DNA of 64,000 nt from Calothrix sp. PCC 7716 (GCF_019977735.1 NZ_AP025018.1:8560580-8624579), one strand, 5' to 3'; shown: positions 36,459 to 45,932, counted from the first letter of the stretch. A program made the numbers and translations. The notes: generated from the letters alone by a model not told the origin.

Positions 36459-37226
36459 CTACATTCGGATAGGAACTTTATTGTCGTTGAGATAATTTTT
36501 GATTTGGCTTACAGTTAGTTGTCCGTAATGTAAAAGCGATGCTAGTAAGGCAGCTTCGGCTTTACCTTCAGTCAGTGCTTGGTGGATGTGTTGGCAAGTT
36601 CCGGCGCCACCAGAGGCAACAACAGGAATTTGGACTCTAGTCGCGATAGCACGGGTAAGCTCTAAGTCGTAACCTGCTTGGGTGCCATCAGCGTCCATAC
36701 TTGTAATTAATAATTCTCCGGCGCCACGTTTTTCAAGTTCTTGTGCCCAAGTGAGAGCATCAATACCTGTGTTTTCTCTGCCACCCCTTACATAAACATC
36801 CCAACCTGGGTTTTCTGAGTTTTGCCTCCTCCGGGCATCGATTGCAACTACTATGCATTGATTACCGAAACGGTCACTAGCACGATTGATAAAATCAGGG
36901 TCGCGTACTGCCGCAGAATTAATACTAACCTTATCCGCCCCCGCTCGTAACAAATTTTTAACATTTTCTAAGGATTGAATACCACCACCTACAGTTAGAG
37001 GAATAAATACCTGCTCTGCGGTTCGGTAAACAACATCAATAATTGTGCCTCTATCTTCATGAGTCGCTGTAATATCAAGAAACACCAACTCATCGGCACC
37101 TGCCTCGTTGTAAACCTTCGCTAGTTCCACGGGGTCGCCCGCATCTTTGAGGTTGACAAAGTTAACTCCTTTTACAACTCGTCCCGCTTTGACATCCAGA
37201 CACGGTAGAATCCTTTTAGCTAGCAT
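36459..37226 (-). CDS. hisF: Imidazole glycerol phosphate synthase, cyclase subunit
   Basis: A 255-residue TIM barrel that makes imidazole glycerol phosphate and AICAR from PRFAR, using ammonia from the HisH glutaminase, in histidine synthesis. Catalytic Asp11 lies in [14 protein letters not shown]. The phosphate-binding loops VGGGI, ASGGAG and the VSINSAA segment are present, and [15 protein letters not shown] holds the second active-site aspartate region. The length is typical (about 255). hisH is not next to it, as is usual in cyanobacteria, where his genes are scattered. It is divergent from ruvB with a 139-bp gap. Confidence 0.97.
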   Translation of the reverse strand: MLAKRILPCLDVKAGRVVKGVNFVNLKDAGDPVELAKVYNEAGADELVFLDITATHEDRGTIIDVVYRTAEQVFIPLTVGGGIQSLENVKNLLRAGADKVSINSAAVRDPDFINRASDRFGNQCIVVAIDARRRQNSENPGWDVYVRGGRENTGIDALTWAQELEKRGAGELLITSMDADGTQAGYDLELTRAIATRVQIPVVASGGAGTCQHIHQALTEGKAEAALLASLLHYGQLTVSQIKNYLNDNKVPIRM

Positions 37227-37365
37227 GAGAATTTTTTACACTCCGAAAGTATTTGCCCGACTTAAAATTGTAAATAAATTTTAAATTGACGAGCTACCAC
37301 AAAAGAAAAAAATTATTTTCAATTCTCATTCCCAACCATCAAGTTACTGACCACCCAACCGAACT

Positions 37366-38517
37366 ATGGCTATCATCTCCTCAAGGCAACAGTCACAAAA
37401 CCCTGACGACGGTGAACAACCAAAACGCCCGAAACGTCCAAGGGAGTCCAAAAAAGCATCAGAGCAAACACCAAAGTTGGCGCCATCCGAGGTGTCAACA
37501 GAGAATGCTCTATTGCAACCCGAAGCAAAAGTAGACGAACAAGGCAAACAAGAAGATAGTATTCGTCCACATCGCTTTGAAGACTATATCGGTCAAAAAG
37601 ATTTGAAAGATGTATTAGAAATAGCAATAAAAGCAGCAAAATCACGTAATGAAGTTCTTGACCATTTATTGCTATATGGGCCACCTGGACTTGGTAAAAC
37701 TACGATGGCGATGATACTCGCCTCAGAAATGGGGGTTGGCTGTAAAATTACCAGTGCGCCAGCTTTAGAGCGTCCGCGCGATATTGCAGGATTGCTAATT
37801 GGTTTAAAACCTGGCGATGTATTATTTATTGATGAAATTCACCGTTTATCACGAATGGCTGAAGAAATTTTATACCCAGCGATGGAAGATTATCGTCTGG
37901 ATATCACTGTTGGTAAAGGTACAACCGCTAAAACCCGCAGTATACCCCTGGTTAAATTTACTTTAGTCGGCGCCACAACAAGAGTTGGAGCATTAACCTC
38001 ACCACTTCGCGATAGATTTGGTTTAGTGCAAAAACTGCGCTTCTATGAACCAGAAGAACTAAGTAAAATAGTTATCCGTAGCGCTCAACTACTTAACACT
38101 CCCATAAACTCTGAAGGCGCACAAGAAGTAGCTCGTCGTGCGCGTGGAACACCACGTATAGCCAATAGATTACTAAGACGTGTACGTGATTATGCGGAAG
38201 TAAAAGAATGTGGCGAAATAACTAGAGTCGTCGCAGCCGAAGCACTAGAACTATTTCAAGTAGACCCATGTGGCTTAGACTGGACAGACCGTAAAATGTT
38301 GAGTGTAATAATTGAACAATTTAACGGAGGTCCAGTTGGAATAGAAACAATAGCAGCTGCAACAGGCGAAGATACACAAACAATAGAAGAAGTATACGAA
38401 CCATACCTTATGCAAATAGGCTATTTAAGCCGAACACCACGCGGCAGAACCGCTACACAAGCAGCATACAAACACATGGGCTTCAAACAAACGAACGAGC
38501 AATTATCTTTTCTTTAA
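37366..38517 (+). CDS. ruvB: Holliday junction branch migration ATPase
   Basis: A 383-residue AAA+ motor that drives branch migration with RuvA. After a Lys/Pro/Glu-rich N-terminal extension of about 60 residues, typical for cyanobacterial RuvB, come [12 protein letters not shown], Walker [12 protein letters not shown] (near 104), Walker [10 protein letters not shown], sensor 1 [20 protein letters not shown] with the arginine finger, and the C-terminal winged helix ending [11 protein letters not shown]. It acts in the cytoplasm on recombination intermediates. A palindrome (38531-38562) follows and probably ends the transcript before the TPR gene. Confidence 0.97.
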   Translation: MAIISSRQQSQNPDDGEQPKRPKRPRESKKASEQTPKLAPSEVSTENALLQPEAKVDEQGKQEDSIRPHRFEDYIGQKDLKDVLEIAIKAAKSRNEVLDHLLLYGPPGLGKTTMAMILASEMGVGCKITSAPALERPRDIAGLLIGLKPGDVLFIDEIHRLSRMAEEILYPAMEDYRLDITVGKGTTAKTRSIPLVKFTLVGATTRVGALTSPLRDRFGLVQKLRFYEPEELSKIVIRSAQLLNTPINSEGAQEVARRARGTPRIANRLLRRVRDYAEVKECGEITRVVAAEALELFQVDPCGLDWTDRKMLSVIIEQFNGGPVGIETIAAATGEDTQTIEEVYEPYLMQIGYLSRTPRGRTATQAAYKHMGFKQTNEQLSFL

Positions 38518-38530
38518 TTGGGGATGCTCG

Positions 38531-38562
38531 GTAGAGACGCTCTTGAACCGGAGCGTCTCTAC
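38531..38562. terminator. Palindrome after ruvB
   Basis: GTAGAGACGCTC and GAGCGTCTCTAC form a perfect 12-bp stem with an 8-base loop, 14 bp after the ruvB stop. It shares the GAGACGC core with the hairpin after dapL. Confidence 0.6.
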
Positions 38563-38598
38563 TGCATAATAATTAAAGTTGAAAGATGATTAAAACAA

Positions 38599-39402
38599 AT
38601 GGTCAAGTTAATCGCTGTAATCTTAAGCATATTTTTATTATTCGGGTGGAGTAAACCTGCTATGGCACAGTCCCAAGCAAATTTAACCCCTGAACAAATA
38701 CAACTGCGGGATGAACTAGGAAACAAAGCTTTTGCCGCAACAGACAAAGGAGACTTCGCGACCGCAGAAAACTACTGGACACAAATGCTCGAACAAGACC
38801 CCACAAATGCAGCAGTTTGGAGTAATCGCGGAAACTCGCGCGTCAGTCAAAATAAATTGCAAGAAGCTCTTGTCGATTATAATAATGCAATTAAACTGGC
38901 ACCGAACGTAACTGACCCATATTTAAATCGTGGTACAGCATTAGAAGGGTTGGGACGTTGGGAAGAAGCCATCGCTGACTATAATCATTTACTAGAAATC
39001 GATCCCAACGACGCAATGGCATACAACAACCGAGGTAATGCTGAAGCAGGTTTAGGAAAATGGCAAGAAGCCATCGCTGACTACAAAAAATCAGCAGATA
39101 TTGCACCTAACTTCGCTTTCGCCCGTGCCAACTATGCTCTAGCATTATACGAATCAGGCGAAAAAGACGAAGCAATTCACCAAATGAAAAATATTCTTCG
39201 TAAATATCCCAAATTCGCCGACGTGCGTGCCTCAATTACAGCAGCACTTTGGGAAAAAGGTTTACAAGGAGAAGCAGAAAGTAACTGGGTTGCCGCAGTC
39301 GGTCTTGATCCCCGCTACCGAGATATAAACTGGGTTAAAAACGTCCGTCGTTGGTCTCCCAGCATGGTTAGCGCGTTAGAAAAATTTCTCAAATTACAAT
39401 AG
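38599..39402 (+). CDS. Exported tetratricopeptide repeat protein
   Basis: A 267-residue protein with a signal peptide (LIAVILSIFLLFGWSKPAMAQ, cut near AMAQ). Three or more canonical TPR units run from about 40 to 190 (AAVWSNRGNSRVSQNKLQEA, DPYLNRGTALEGLGRWEEA, AMAYNNRGNAEAGLGKWQEA). The C-terminal 70 residues are helical with less clear repeats (AEVGLDP-like motifs). It would act in the periplasm or thylakoid lumen as a protein-protein scaffold. Its partner is unknown. It lies 81 bp after ruvB, but a palindrome separates them. Confidence 0.88.
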   Translation: MVKLIAVILSIFLLFGWSKPAMAQSQANLTPEQIQLRDELGNKAFAATDKGDFATAENYWTQMLEQDPTNAAVWSNRGNSRVSQNKLQEALVDYNNAIKLAPNVTDPYLNRGTALEGLGRWEEAIADYNHLLEIDPNDAMAYNNRGNAEAGLGKWQEAIADYKKSADIAPNFAFARANYALALYESGEKDEAIHQMKNILRKYPKFADVRASITAALWEKGLQGEAESNWVAAVGLDPRYRDINWVKNVRRWSPSMVSALEKFLKLQ

Positions 39403-39442
39403 TACCCATTTACCAGCAATCAACAATCTTGTGAGAATCTTG

Positions 39443-39466
39443 TGGGGTGGGCATCCTTGCCCGCCC
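39443..39466. terminator. Dispersed GGCA-TCC-TGCC palindrome after the TPR gene
   Basis: GGGGTGGGCATCCTTGCCCGCCC forms a GC-rich stem followed by TTTATT, about 40 bp after the stop at 39402. It belongs to the same family as 25677-25700 and the others. Confidence 0.55.
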
Positions 39467-39616
39467 TTTATTATTGCGGGAGTGCCTATTCCATAACTTT
39501 TCAATTCCATCTAAGTGCATAAAGGACTTAATCTCGCTCCTACTAATAAGAGTGTAGGCAACTTTGTCTTAACGAACGTTCCCTACATTCTTAATCAAAA
39601 TCTTCAAAAGATTAGT

Positions 39617-39679
39617 ATGACTCACTTTGGTATTATCTGTCCTGCCGCAACTGGTCATCTCAACCTAATGACCACATTG
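39617..39679 (+). pseudogene. Broken start of a GT1-type glycosyltransferase
   Basis: ATG at 39617 begins MTHFGIICPAATGHLNLM and TTL, nearly the same opening as the intact glycosyltransferase at 40079 (MTHFGIICPTSAGHINTM). After 21 codons the similarity stops exactly where an inverted-repeat element begins (39680), and the frame ends at 39704-39706. This is a truncated paralogue with no downstream body in the window. Confidence 0.85.
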
Positions 39680-39902
39680 GAGTACCTCCTAACTTGCACA
39701 TTCTAAAATCCTATATATAGCAAGGGTTTCAGAAAGATGTGCAAGTCCTATATTTTACTGGAGCGCGAAGGGCGCCAGTCGGAGGCTGACATCTTGCACC
39801 TTCGAGAGCAAAGTAAGGTGGGCAGTGCCACCCTACGTAATAATAAGTATTACAAGCTCTATCATTCTCAATAAGCGGGCATGTGCAAGATGTAAGGTAC
39901 TC
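39680..39902. repeat. 223-bp inverted-repeat element interrupting the glycosyltransferase remnant
   Basis: The left arm GAGTACCTCCTAACTTGCAC pairs imperfectly with the right end, whose reverse complement reads GAGTACCTTACATCTTGCAC. A second nested pair (ACTTGCACAT and ATGTGCAAGT) is inside. No coding capacity is seen. It shares the TCTCAATAAGC segment and ends near GGTAC with the element at 45163-45296, so the two may be related. No flanking target duplication was found. Confidence 0.6.
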
Positions 39903-40036
39903 AAATTTTTTTACAGGTTCATGACTTGGATGGTCAAGTTCAAAAGGTAAAAAAATTATTTATGCAGTACGGTTTTGACAAGATTACCATCGAACAGCAA
40001 AGTTTTTTGAAAGGTCATGAGTATTTTAATGTGTAA
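39903..40036 (+). pseudogene. C-terminal remnant of an unidentified protein
   Basis: An in-frame stretch from about 39905 to TAA at 40034 gives FLQVHDLDGQVQKVKKLF and ends FLKGHEYFNV. It has a regular helix-strand look (GFDKITIEQQSFLKG) and no start codon of its own. It does not match the C-terminus of the intact GT1 next to it, so it is probably the tail of another gene joined here by rearrangement. Identity is unknown. Confidence 0.4.
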
Positions 40037-40078
40037 GTTTTGCGGTAGTTTATTAGATAAAAGTTGAGAGTTTTTACT

Positions 40079-41356
40079 ATGACCCATTTTGGTATTATTT
40101 GTCCTACTTCAGCTGGACATATTAACACAATGTTTCCTTTAGCGCGCGCTTTACAAGAGCGTGGGCATAAAATTACTGTGTTTGGTACTCCTATTGCTCA
40201 AGCAAAAGTCCAAGCAGCAGGTTTTAATATGCGATTAATTGGTGAAACTGAGTTTTCTCTAGACAAAGTAGCTAAAATTTATACAAAGCTAGGTGAATTA
40301 AAGGGACTTGCTGCTACAAAATATACACTTCAGACAATCGCAAAGCGAGCAGATGTAAATCTACGAGAGATTTCAAAAGCTGCTAAAGAGGAAAATATTG
40401 AAGCACTAATAATAGACCAAATTTGTTTTGAAGGCGCCACTATTGCAGAATATTTAAATGTACCTTTTGTGACTCTATGCAGTGCGCTGTTAACTAACCA
40501 AGAAAATACAGTACCACCTTGGATTCAACCTTGGAAATATAATCAAGCATGGTGGGCGCCGTTACGTAACAAACTTGGTTATTCTTTATTTTACCGTATC
40601 AAACAACCTATTCGAGAAGTAATATCTGAATATCGCCAGAAGTGGAATTTACCTGCTTACGATAGCGAAGAAGAATATAACTCTAAATTAGCAATCATTT
40701 GTCAACAGCCAGCAGAATTTGAATTTCCTCGAAAAAATTTACCTGCGTATTTCCATTTTACTGGTCCGTTCCATAATAATACAGGCAGGCAGATGATAGA
40801 CTTCCCATTTGATAAATTGAATGGCAAACCATTAATTTATGCTTCTATGGGAACGTTACAAAATCGTCTACAATATATATTTGAGTATATTGCTGAAGCT
40901 TGTGCAGAACTTGAAGCTCAATTAGTGATTTCTCTTGGTGGTTCTGCGGAACCTGAAACATTTCCAAAATTAGCTGGTACACCTTTAGTCTTTAAATTTG
41001 TACCACAATTAGAATTACTTCAAAAAGCAAGTCTTGTAATTACACATGCTGGACTCAATACTACCTTAGAATCACTAAGTAATGGTGTGCCAATGGTTGC
41101 CATACCTGTAACTAATGATCAACCAGGTGTTGCTTCACGAATAGCTTGGACTGGTGCAGGAGAAATGATAACTTTAAAAAATTTGAATATACCGAAATTA
41201 CGAGAAGCAGTAAAACGGGTTTTAACGGAAGATTCCTATCGAGAGAATGCTTTAAGATTACAAGAAGCTATCCATAAAGCAGGAGGTGTAAATGGTGCTG
41301 CAAATATTATTGAGCAAGCTGTAGCGACAGGAAAGCCTGTGGTACAATCAACATAA
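40079..41356 (+). CDS. GT1-family glycosyltransferase (UDP-glycosyltransferase type)
   Basis: About 425 residues from ATG 40079 (MTHFGIICPTSAGHIN); a GAGAG box sits 8 bp upstream, so I prefer this to the TTG at 40064. The N-terminal acceptor domain has the GHINTMFPLARALQERGHKI motif of GT1 enzymes. The C-terminal donor domain has VFKFVPQLELLQKASLVITHAGLNTTLESLSNGVPMVAIP, the nucleotide-sugar signature of GT-B UGT-like enzymes (HAG-N-T-E, here shown as fragments of the family motif). It would move a sugar onto a small lipophilic acceptor such as a carotenoid or glycolipid; the acceptor is unknown. A broken paralogue lies just upstream. Confidence 0.9.
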   Translation: MTHFGIICPTSAGHINTMFPLARALQERGHKITVFGTPIAQAKVQAAGFNMRLIGETEFSLDKVAKIYTKLGELKGLAATKYTLQTIAKRADVNLREISKAAKEENIEALIIDQICFEGATIAEYLNVPFVTLCSALLTNQENTVPPWIQPWKYNQAWWAPLRNKLGYSLFYRIKQPIREVISEYRQKWNLPAYDSEEEYNSKLAIICQQPAEFEFPRKNLPAYFHFTGPFHNNTGRQMIDFPFDKLNGKPLIYASMGTLQNRLQYIFEYIAEACAELEAQLVISLGGSAEPETFPKLAGTPLVFKFVPQLELLQKASLVITHAGLNTTLESLSNGVPMVAIPVTNDQPGVASRIAWTGAGEMITLKNLNIPKLREAVKRVLTEDSYRENALRLQEAIHKAGGVNGAANIIEQAVATGKPVVQST

Positions 41357-41443
41357 GAATTAATAGTGTTTATGCTCAATTTTTGAATTGAGCAGCACTG
41401 TTTGTTTAACAAACTACATATAAAAGAATATATTCAAACTATT

Positions 41444-42694
41444 ATGGATAAACCTAAATACATTACTGATAGTGAAACAAATCGATTAGTAACTGTGTTT
41501 GACGAATTTAAAAAAAATGTGGATAAATCTACGAGTTTACCCAGTAAAGATATTGAAAATCATAGTAAATCAATTATTGCAATGTCTTCTTTAGGGCAAT
41601 TTGGGCGATTTGGCAATCAATTGTTTCAGTACGCTTTTTTAAGAATATATGCCAAAAAAAATGACGCTACAGTAGAGTGCCCAGCTTGGGTTGGTCAGAC
41701 TTTATTTGGACATCAAGATGCTTTAATTTCTAAACGTTTACCTCCTTTACTTGAGAGTAGAGAAAGTGGAGAAAGTCTGTTTGATGCAATGCCAGAATTA
41801 AAACTTTATATTGAAAAAATTTTAAATTACCCAAGTTTACAAATGAAGGGACGAGAGATTTTGGAAAGTAATTTAGTAAATGTAGATTTATGGGGCTTTT
41901 TTCAATTACATACTCAAATATTACAAGTAAATAAAGATTTGTTTTGTTCGCTTTTCCAACCTGTGAGTGACTTAAAAGAAGCACTTTTAGAAGGACTTAA
42001 TTATCTTCGTTCCAAAGGTAAAACTATTGTTGGAGTTCATATTCGTAGAGGTGATTTTATTACACTTCCATTTGCTGGCTTTACATTAGCTGTACCATCA
42101 AAATGGTATTGCGAATGGCTAGATAGTATATGGAGTGAATTAGAAGAACCAGTTCTGTTTTTGTGTAGTGACGAGTTAAATTCTGTTGTTCATGACTTTG
42201 AAAAATTTTCTCCTGTCATATCAGAAGACTTAAATGTCAAGTTACCAGAAAGGATGAAAGACTTAAATGTAGAGTTTTATATTGACTTTTTTATGTTGAG
42301 CAATTGCAACATAGTAGCCACAAGTAACAGTATTTTTAGCTTTACTGCTTGTATGTTAAACAATCAAGCAAAATTGTTTATACGTCCACATTGGGATTTT
42401 TCTTCAAAGTTTACAGTTTTCGATCCTTGGAACAGCGAACCGCTTTTATGGATAGGGGGTGATAAGCCAAAATTCTCTAAATCATTTTTTGAGGTTTTAT
42501 ATATTACCTATGTTACTCAAGGTATATGGCAGATGCTTAAATGTATGTTTATCTACATTCCTCGAAGTTATATTAAAAACTTTGGAATACGAGCATATCT
42601 TAGTTATCAAGCTCAAGGGATTTTAGGTGTAATGAAGAGCTTAATGTATACATTGGGTTGGCGCTCAGTCTGGAATAAAAAAGCAAATATGTAA
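41444..42694 (+). CDS. GT11-family (alpha-1,2-fucosyltransferase-like) glycosyltransferase
   Basis: 416 residues from ATG 41444; a TTG at 41402 would add 14 residues but is less likely. MSSLGQFGRFGNQLFQYAFL is the classical GT11 N-terminal motif and GVHIRRGDFI (near residue 198) the donor-binding HxRRGD motif. A third conserved part (LSNCNIVATSNSIFSFTACML) matches the family's acidic/Ser region. GT11 enzymes usually transfer fucose from GDP-fucose to galactose; donor and acceptor here are inferred from the family. The C-terminal 90 residues are extra and aromatic-rich. It starts 87 bp after the GT1 gene and is probably in the same transcript. Confidence 0.88.
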   Translation: MDKPKYITDSETNRLVTVFDEFKKNVDKSTSLPSKDIENHSKSIIAMSSLGQFGRFGNQLFQYAFLRIYAKKNDATVECPAWVGQTLFGHQDALISKRLPPLLESRESGESLFDAMPELKLYIEKILNYPSLQMKGREILESNLVNVDLWGFFQLHTQILQVNKDLFCSLFQPVSDLKEALLEGLNYLRSKGKTIVGVHIRRGDFITLPFAGFTLAVPSKWYCEWLDSIWSELEEPVLFLCSDELNSVVHDFEKFSPVISEDLNVKLPERMKDLNVEFYIDFFMLSNCNIVATSNSIFSFTACMLNNQAKLFIRPHWDFSSKFTVFDPWNSEPLLWIGGDKPKFSKSFFEVLYITYVTQGIWQMLKCMFIYIPRSYIKNFGIRAYLSYQAQGILGVMKSLMYTLGWRSVWNKKANM

Positions 42695-42703
42695 CAATAA
42701 GAA

Positions 42704-42740
42704 CTAAATTCCTGAATTCTTTAGGAAGTCAGGAATTTAG
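42704..42740. terminator. Bidirectional terminator between convergent genes
   Basis: CTAAATTCCTGA and TCAGGAATTTAG form a perfect 12-bp stem with a 13-base loop, between the GT11 stop (42694) and the CHAD gene stop (42758). Confidence 0.8.
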
Positions 42741-42757
42741 TCCAAAAAGCTAGCAGT

Positions 42758-43774
42758 TTAATTGTCTTCCAGCTGCTTTGATATTGGGTTTAAGATGGCT
42801 AGGTGAAGTTGGTTTCTGGTGTCTAGCTGTGTATATCGTCTTTGGATAGGCGCCCATTGCTGCCATAATTGATGACGTTTGTCAACTAGTAAACTTGTGA
42901 AAGTTGGGAGTTTTTCTGTAAAGTCTTCACCAAATACATCCACTAACCAGTCTTCTAAAACATCGCTATCGTGAATTTCTCCTAATATATCTTGGATATT
43001 CTTAACTTCAATGAGATGCTCTGCGTAGGTTTCACCGTAAAATTCGGTGAATAATTCCATTTGATAGCGCAGACGTTTGGCTTGTTTACGTAGACTATGT
43101 AAAACTTCGTGGTTAGAATTCAAACTTTCCTCTACGTGTGTACTCGTCATTCCCTTCGGATAACTTCTTAATAAAGAGGTTGACGTGGAAACACCGCTAT
43201 TACTTCCTAATGGCATTCCAAATTGCCAACCTGGATGTAAAAAGAAGTAACTTACCTCTGGTAAAAGCAAGTCGGGCAAAGCTAAATCTATTGATAGCGG
43301 CGCCGATTCTTGGTATCTTGGTTCTTCGAGCCAATGGTCAAGTGAAGTTTTGAGCGATTTGTAGCGTTCGTGTTTGAGTGTTGCTTTTACATCAGTCAAT
43401 GCTTGCTCACGCTGCTTGTCGATAGCATTGAACGCTTTTTCTAAATGCTTGAGTTCTTCGGGTGGTAAATGAGGCTGAAAATTCTTTACTACCGATTCTT
43501 TTAGTACATCTAAGTCTCTAAGATTACCCAGGCGCCTTGCTATTTTACCAATGTTACGGTCTGTAACAGCTTTTGGTAAATTCACGACGAATCCAAACCG
43601 ACTAACTACAGTGCGTAGGCGCCGCATTCCTACCCGCATTTGATGCAACGCTTCTGGGTCTTCATCCTTTTTGACTGTCTTTTCCCACTTTAAGGTTTTT
43701 TTGAAGTGCTTTTGAATTGCCTGGTAAGCATAGTCTCCAAGAGTTTTGACAACAGTTTGAGTTGCGAGTGTCAT
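42758..43774 (-). CDS. CHAD-domain protein
   Basis: A 338-residue, very basic, helical protein. The N-terminal helix pair carries EALHQMRVGMRRLRTVVSRF, the conserved His and Arg signature of CHAD. The matching C-terminal half has HSLRKQAKRLRYQMELFTEF, the second conserved His/Arg/Lys motif. CHAD domains bind polyphosphate and can localise to polyphosphate granules, so the protein is probably cytoplasmic and granule-associated; this follows from the family, not from direct evidence here. No CYTH domain is fused. It stands alone and is convergent with the GT11 gene. Confidence 0.93.
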   Translation of the reverse strand: MTLATQTVVKTLGDYAYQAIQKHFKKTLKWEKTVKKDEDPEALHQMRVGMRRLRTVVSRFGFVVNLPKAVTDRNIGKIARRLGNLRDLDVLKESVVKNFQPHLPPEELKHLEKAFNAIDKQREQALTDVKATLKHERYKSLKTSLDHWLEEPRYQESAPLSIDLALPDLLLPEVSYFFLHPGWQFGMPLGSNSGVSTSTSLLRSYPKGMTSTHVEESLNSNHEVLHSLRKQAKRLRYQMELFTEFYGETYAEHLIEVKNIQDILGEIHDSDVLEDWLVDVFGEDFTEKLPTFTSLLVDKRHQLWQQWAPIQRRYTQLDTRNQLHLAILNPISKQLEDN

Positions 43775-44077
43775 AAAATCACGCCTGATGAGGTTTTCGT
43801 AGAAGTTCTAAAATAAAACAAGCTCAAATAAAAACTTCTATTCTTTTTGGATAAGTTATTTGTGCTTATTAATACAAATAATTTATTCCATAACGAATAA
43901 TACTATTTAATTTGCAGAATATTTTAAATCTACCTTAAGTCGTATATTTACTTTACTATATTTATTACTGATACAAATTTGTTTAAATATAATTATTTCT
44001 CTTAACATTCATTGTTTGCAAGATCAAGTAAAATTAAGAACACGTTTTGTGTTTTTATACTTTTAAATTCATACGCG
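43775..44077. other. AT-rich divergent promoter region
   Basis: About 300 bp between the divergent CHAD and DUF3616 genes with no gene and no clear repeat. It must hold both promoters, but I could not place them. Confidence 0.45.
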
Positions 44078-45157
44078 ATGCTTGATAACCAATCAATCCA
44101 AACAATTCTACTGAGCTTTAACGAAAGTTTTAAAGAACACCGAGAAGACACTTCGGCAGTTTTACTACAAGCCGAAAAACATTTGTGGCTAGGTTCTGAT
44201 GAAACATCTACTATTGAGCGTTTAAGCAAAATTGATACCAATAATTTTGGTGAACATAAGCAGTATCAAGTTACAGATTTTATCGATTTACCAGCAGCAT
44301 CTGATAAAGAAATTGATATCGAAGGGCTAGCATATAGTGATTATTACCTGTGGTTCGTTGGTTCTCATAGCTACAAGCGCAAAAAACCAAAACCCGACAA
44401 ATCTGATATTAAAAATGTACAAAGATTAGCAACTATCGAAACAGAACCAAACCGTTACATCCTTGGACGTATACCTCTTGTAAATGGAGAGTTATCTGCT
44501 TCATGCTCACATCCTGAAGATTCAACTCAACAATTAAGTGCAGCTAAATTAGAATTAACACCAACAGGCAATGTGTTAATTGATGCTTTAACTCAAGACT
44601 CTCATCTCGGCGCCTTTATCAAAGCACAAATTCCAGGTAAAGACAACGGTTTTGATATTGAAGGTATCGAAGTTGAAGGTAATCGAGTTTTTCTTGGTTT
44701 GCGTGGGCCAGTTTTACGCGGTTGGGCAGTCATGTTAGAACTAGAATTAGAGGTATTAAGTACAGGAGTATTGAAATTAGTACAAGTAGGAGATAGTTTC
44801 TATAAGAAGCATTTTTTATATTTAAACGGTTTAGGAATTCGCGATATATGTCGTGATGGCAGCGATTTGTTAATTTTAGCAGGGCCGACAATGGATTTAG
44901 ATGGGCCAGTACAAGTTTATAGATTGCGCGATGGTTTTTATTTACAAGCAAATGTTTTACACCGTCCTGAAGTTGTACTTGATATTCCTTATGGAAACCG
45001 AGATGACCATGCGGAAGGAATGACATTATTTCAACAAGTACTAGGAAAGCCCTCATTATTGGTAGTATATGACTCACCATCGAAAACGAAGAGAGTTGTT
45101 GGAGATGCTGGTGTATTGGCAGATGTGTTTGAGTTAGGAGTTAGGAGTTATAATTAA
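44078..45157 (+). CDS. DUF3616 family protein
   Basis: 359 residues from ATG 44078 (MLDNQSIQTILLSFNESF); an alternative TTG at 44012 would add 22 residues without domain content. The DUF3616 landmarks are IDIEGLAYSDYYLWFVGSHS, DNGFDIEGIEVEGNRVFLGL and RGPVLRGWAVMLELEL, fitting a beta-propeller-like fold. No signal peptide is seen. The function is unknown. The last eight codons (ELGVRSYN) and stop lie in three copies of the heptamer GAGTTAG, the reverse complement of the heptamer in the potB-potD spacer. The native C-terminus may therefore have been replaced by a repeat. An inverted-repeat element follows 6 bp later. Confidence 0.85.
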   Translation: MLDNQSIQTILLSFNESFKEHREDTSAVLLQAEKHLWLGSDETSTIERLSKIDTNNFGEHKQYQVTDFIDLPAASDKEIDIEGLAYSDYYLWFVGSHSYKRKKPKPDKSDIKNVQRLATIETEPNRYILGRIPLVNGELSASCSHPEDSTQQLSAAKLELTPTGNVLIDALTQDSHLGAFIKAQIPGKDNGFDIEGIEVEGNRVFLGLRGPVLRGWAVMLELELEVLSTGVLKLVQVGDSFYKKHFLYLNGLGIRDICRDGSDLLILAGPTMDLDGPVQVYRLRDGFYLQANVLHRPEVVLDIPYGNRDDHAEGMTLFQQVLGKPSLLVVYDSPSKTKRVVGDAGVLADVFELGVRSYN

Positions 45158-45162
45158 ATCTT

Positions 45163-45296
45163 AATATCTTGCACCATTCAAGGGCAAGCCCAAAGAAACC
45201 GGGCATATGAACGACAAACTAGAGGTACGCGCGCAAAATCTTTCTCAATAAGCCCGGTTTCTCGGACTGGTGCATTCCGGTGAGGTACCCGATATT
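45163..45296. repeat. 134-bp inverted-repeat element
   Basis: The ends AATATC/GATATT and the inner perfect 11-bp stem AGAAACCGGGC (45194-45204) and GCCCGGTTTCT (45252-45262) define it. It shares TCTCAATAAGC and a GGTAC end region with 39680-39902. It follows the DUF3616 stop and may terminate the transcript. Confidence 0.6.
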
Positions 45297-45304
45297 TTAA
45301 AAAA

Positions 45305-45715
45305 TTAACCAAAAGCAAAATTGTACAGAATGAAAAAGTTGACGATAGGTATAATCATCAACAACAGCAACCAAGGGTTCTTTCCTAGCTTCTTAATAAT
45401 ATTGACAAATGCAATAATCAAGAATACGACAGCAACTAAATTTACAAGTGGAATAAAAAGACCAATAATCCACCAAGGAGACTGGTCTCCAGCTTTATAC
45501 ATTATCCAATTATTTAGCAATGGTACCCAGGCAAACCAAGCATTAGGCTCCCCCAATTTCTGGTAAATATGATAGAAACAATAAGAGCTAAATAAATATG
45601 CGGCAATTCCAAAAATCATTCCTATTACACTACTTCCAGCAGCAGCACTGTCGCTACTTGAACTGCTTTGGGCTAATAAGCAAATTGAACTAAAATTAAA
45701 AATTTGCAATAGCAT
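45305..45715 (-). CDS. Small membrane protein, DUF5684-like
   Basis: 136 residues with about four membrane helices. The family motif YQKLGEPNAWFAWVPLLNNW is followed by PWWIIGLFIPLVNLVAVVFL and KKLGKNPWLLLLMIIPIVNF, a pattern also found near signal peptidases. A short Ser-rich segment (SSSSSDSAAAG) follows the N-terminal hydrophobic stretch. It is an inner or thylakoid membrane protein of unknown function. It is transcribed toward the inverted-repeat element at 45163-45296, which may end its transcript. Confidence 0.82.
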   Translation of the reverse strand: MLLQIFNFSSICLLAQSSSSSDSAAAGSSVIGMIFGIAAYLFSSYCFYHIYQKLGEPNAWFAWVPLLNNWIMYKAGDQSPWWIIGLFIPLVNLVAVVFLIIAFVNIIKKLGKNPWLLLLMIIPIVNFFILYNFAFG

Positions 45716-45932
45716 TTTTATCCATCCTTAAATAAGAGATGTTGTTAACTGTCACTATGTATCTTCATACACGAATTCTATTTTTGACAAAATTTTGGTT
45801 TTGTCAATAAAATGATACAAATCTTACTATAAAACCAGTGTAATTACTGCTATAGTAAGTAGCTTTGTTCTTATATCTGTTGCAAATCTTCCTACCTGTT
45901 AAATTTAATCACAGTTACAATTGATAGTCAGT

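Noticed and set aside
37286-37684. Frames in other phases around the ruvB start
   Set aside because: They overlap the clear RuvB frame and have no domain or ribosome-binding site.
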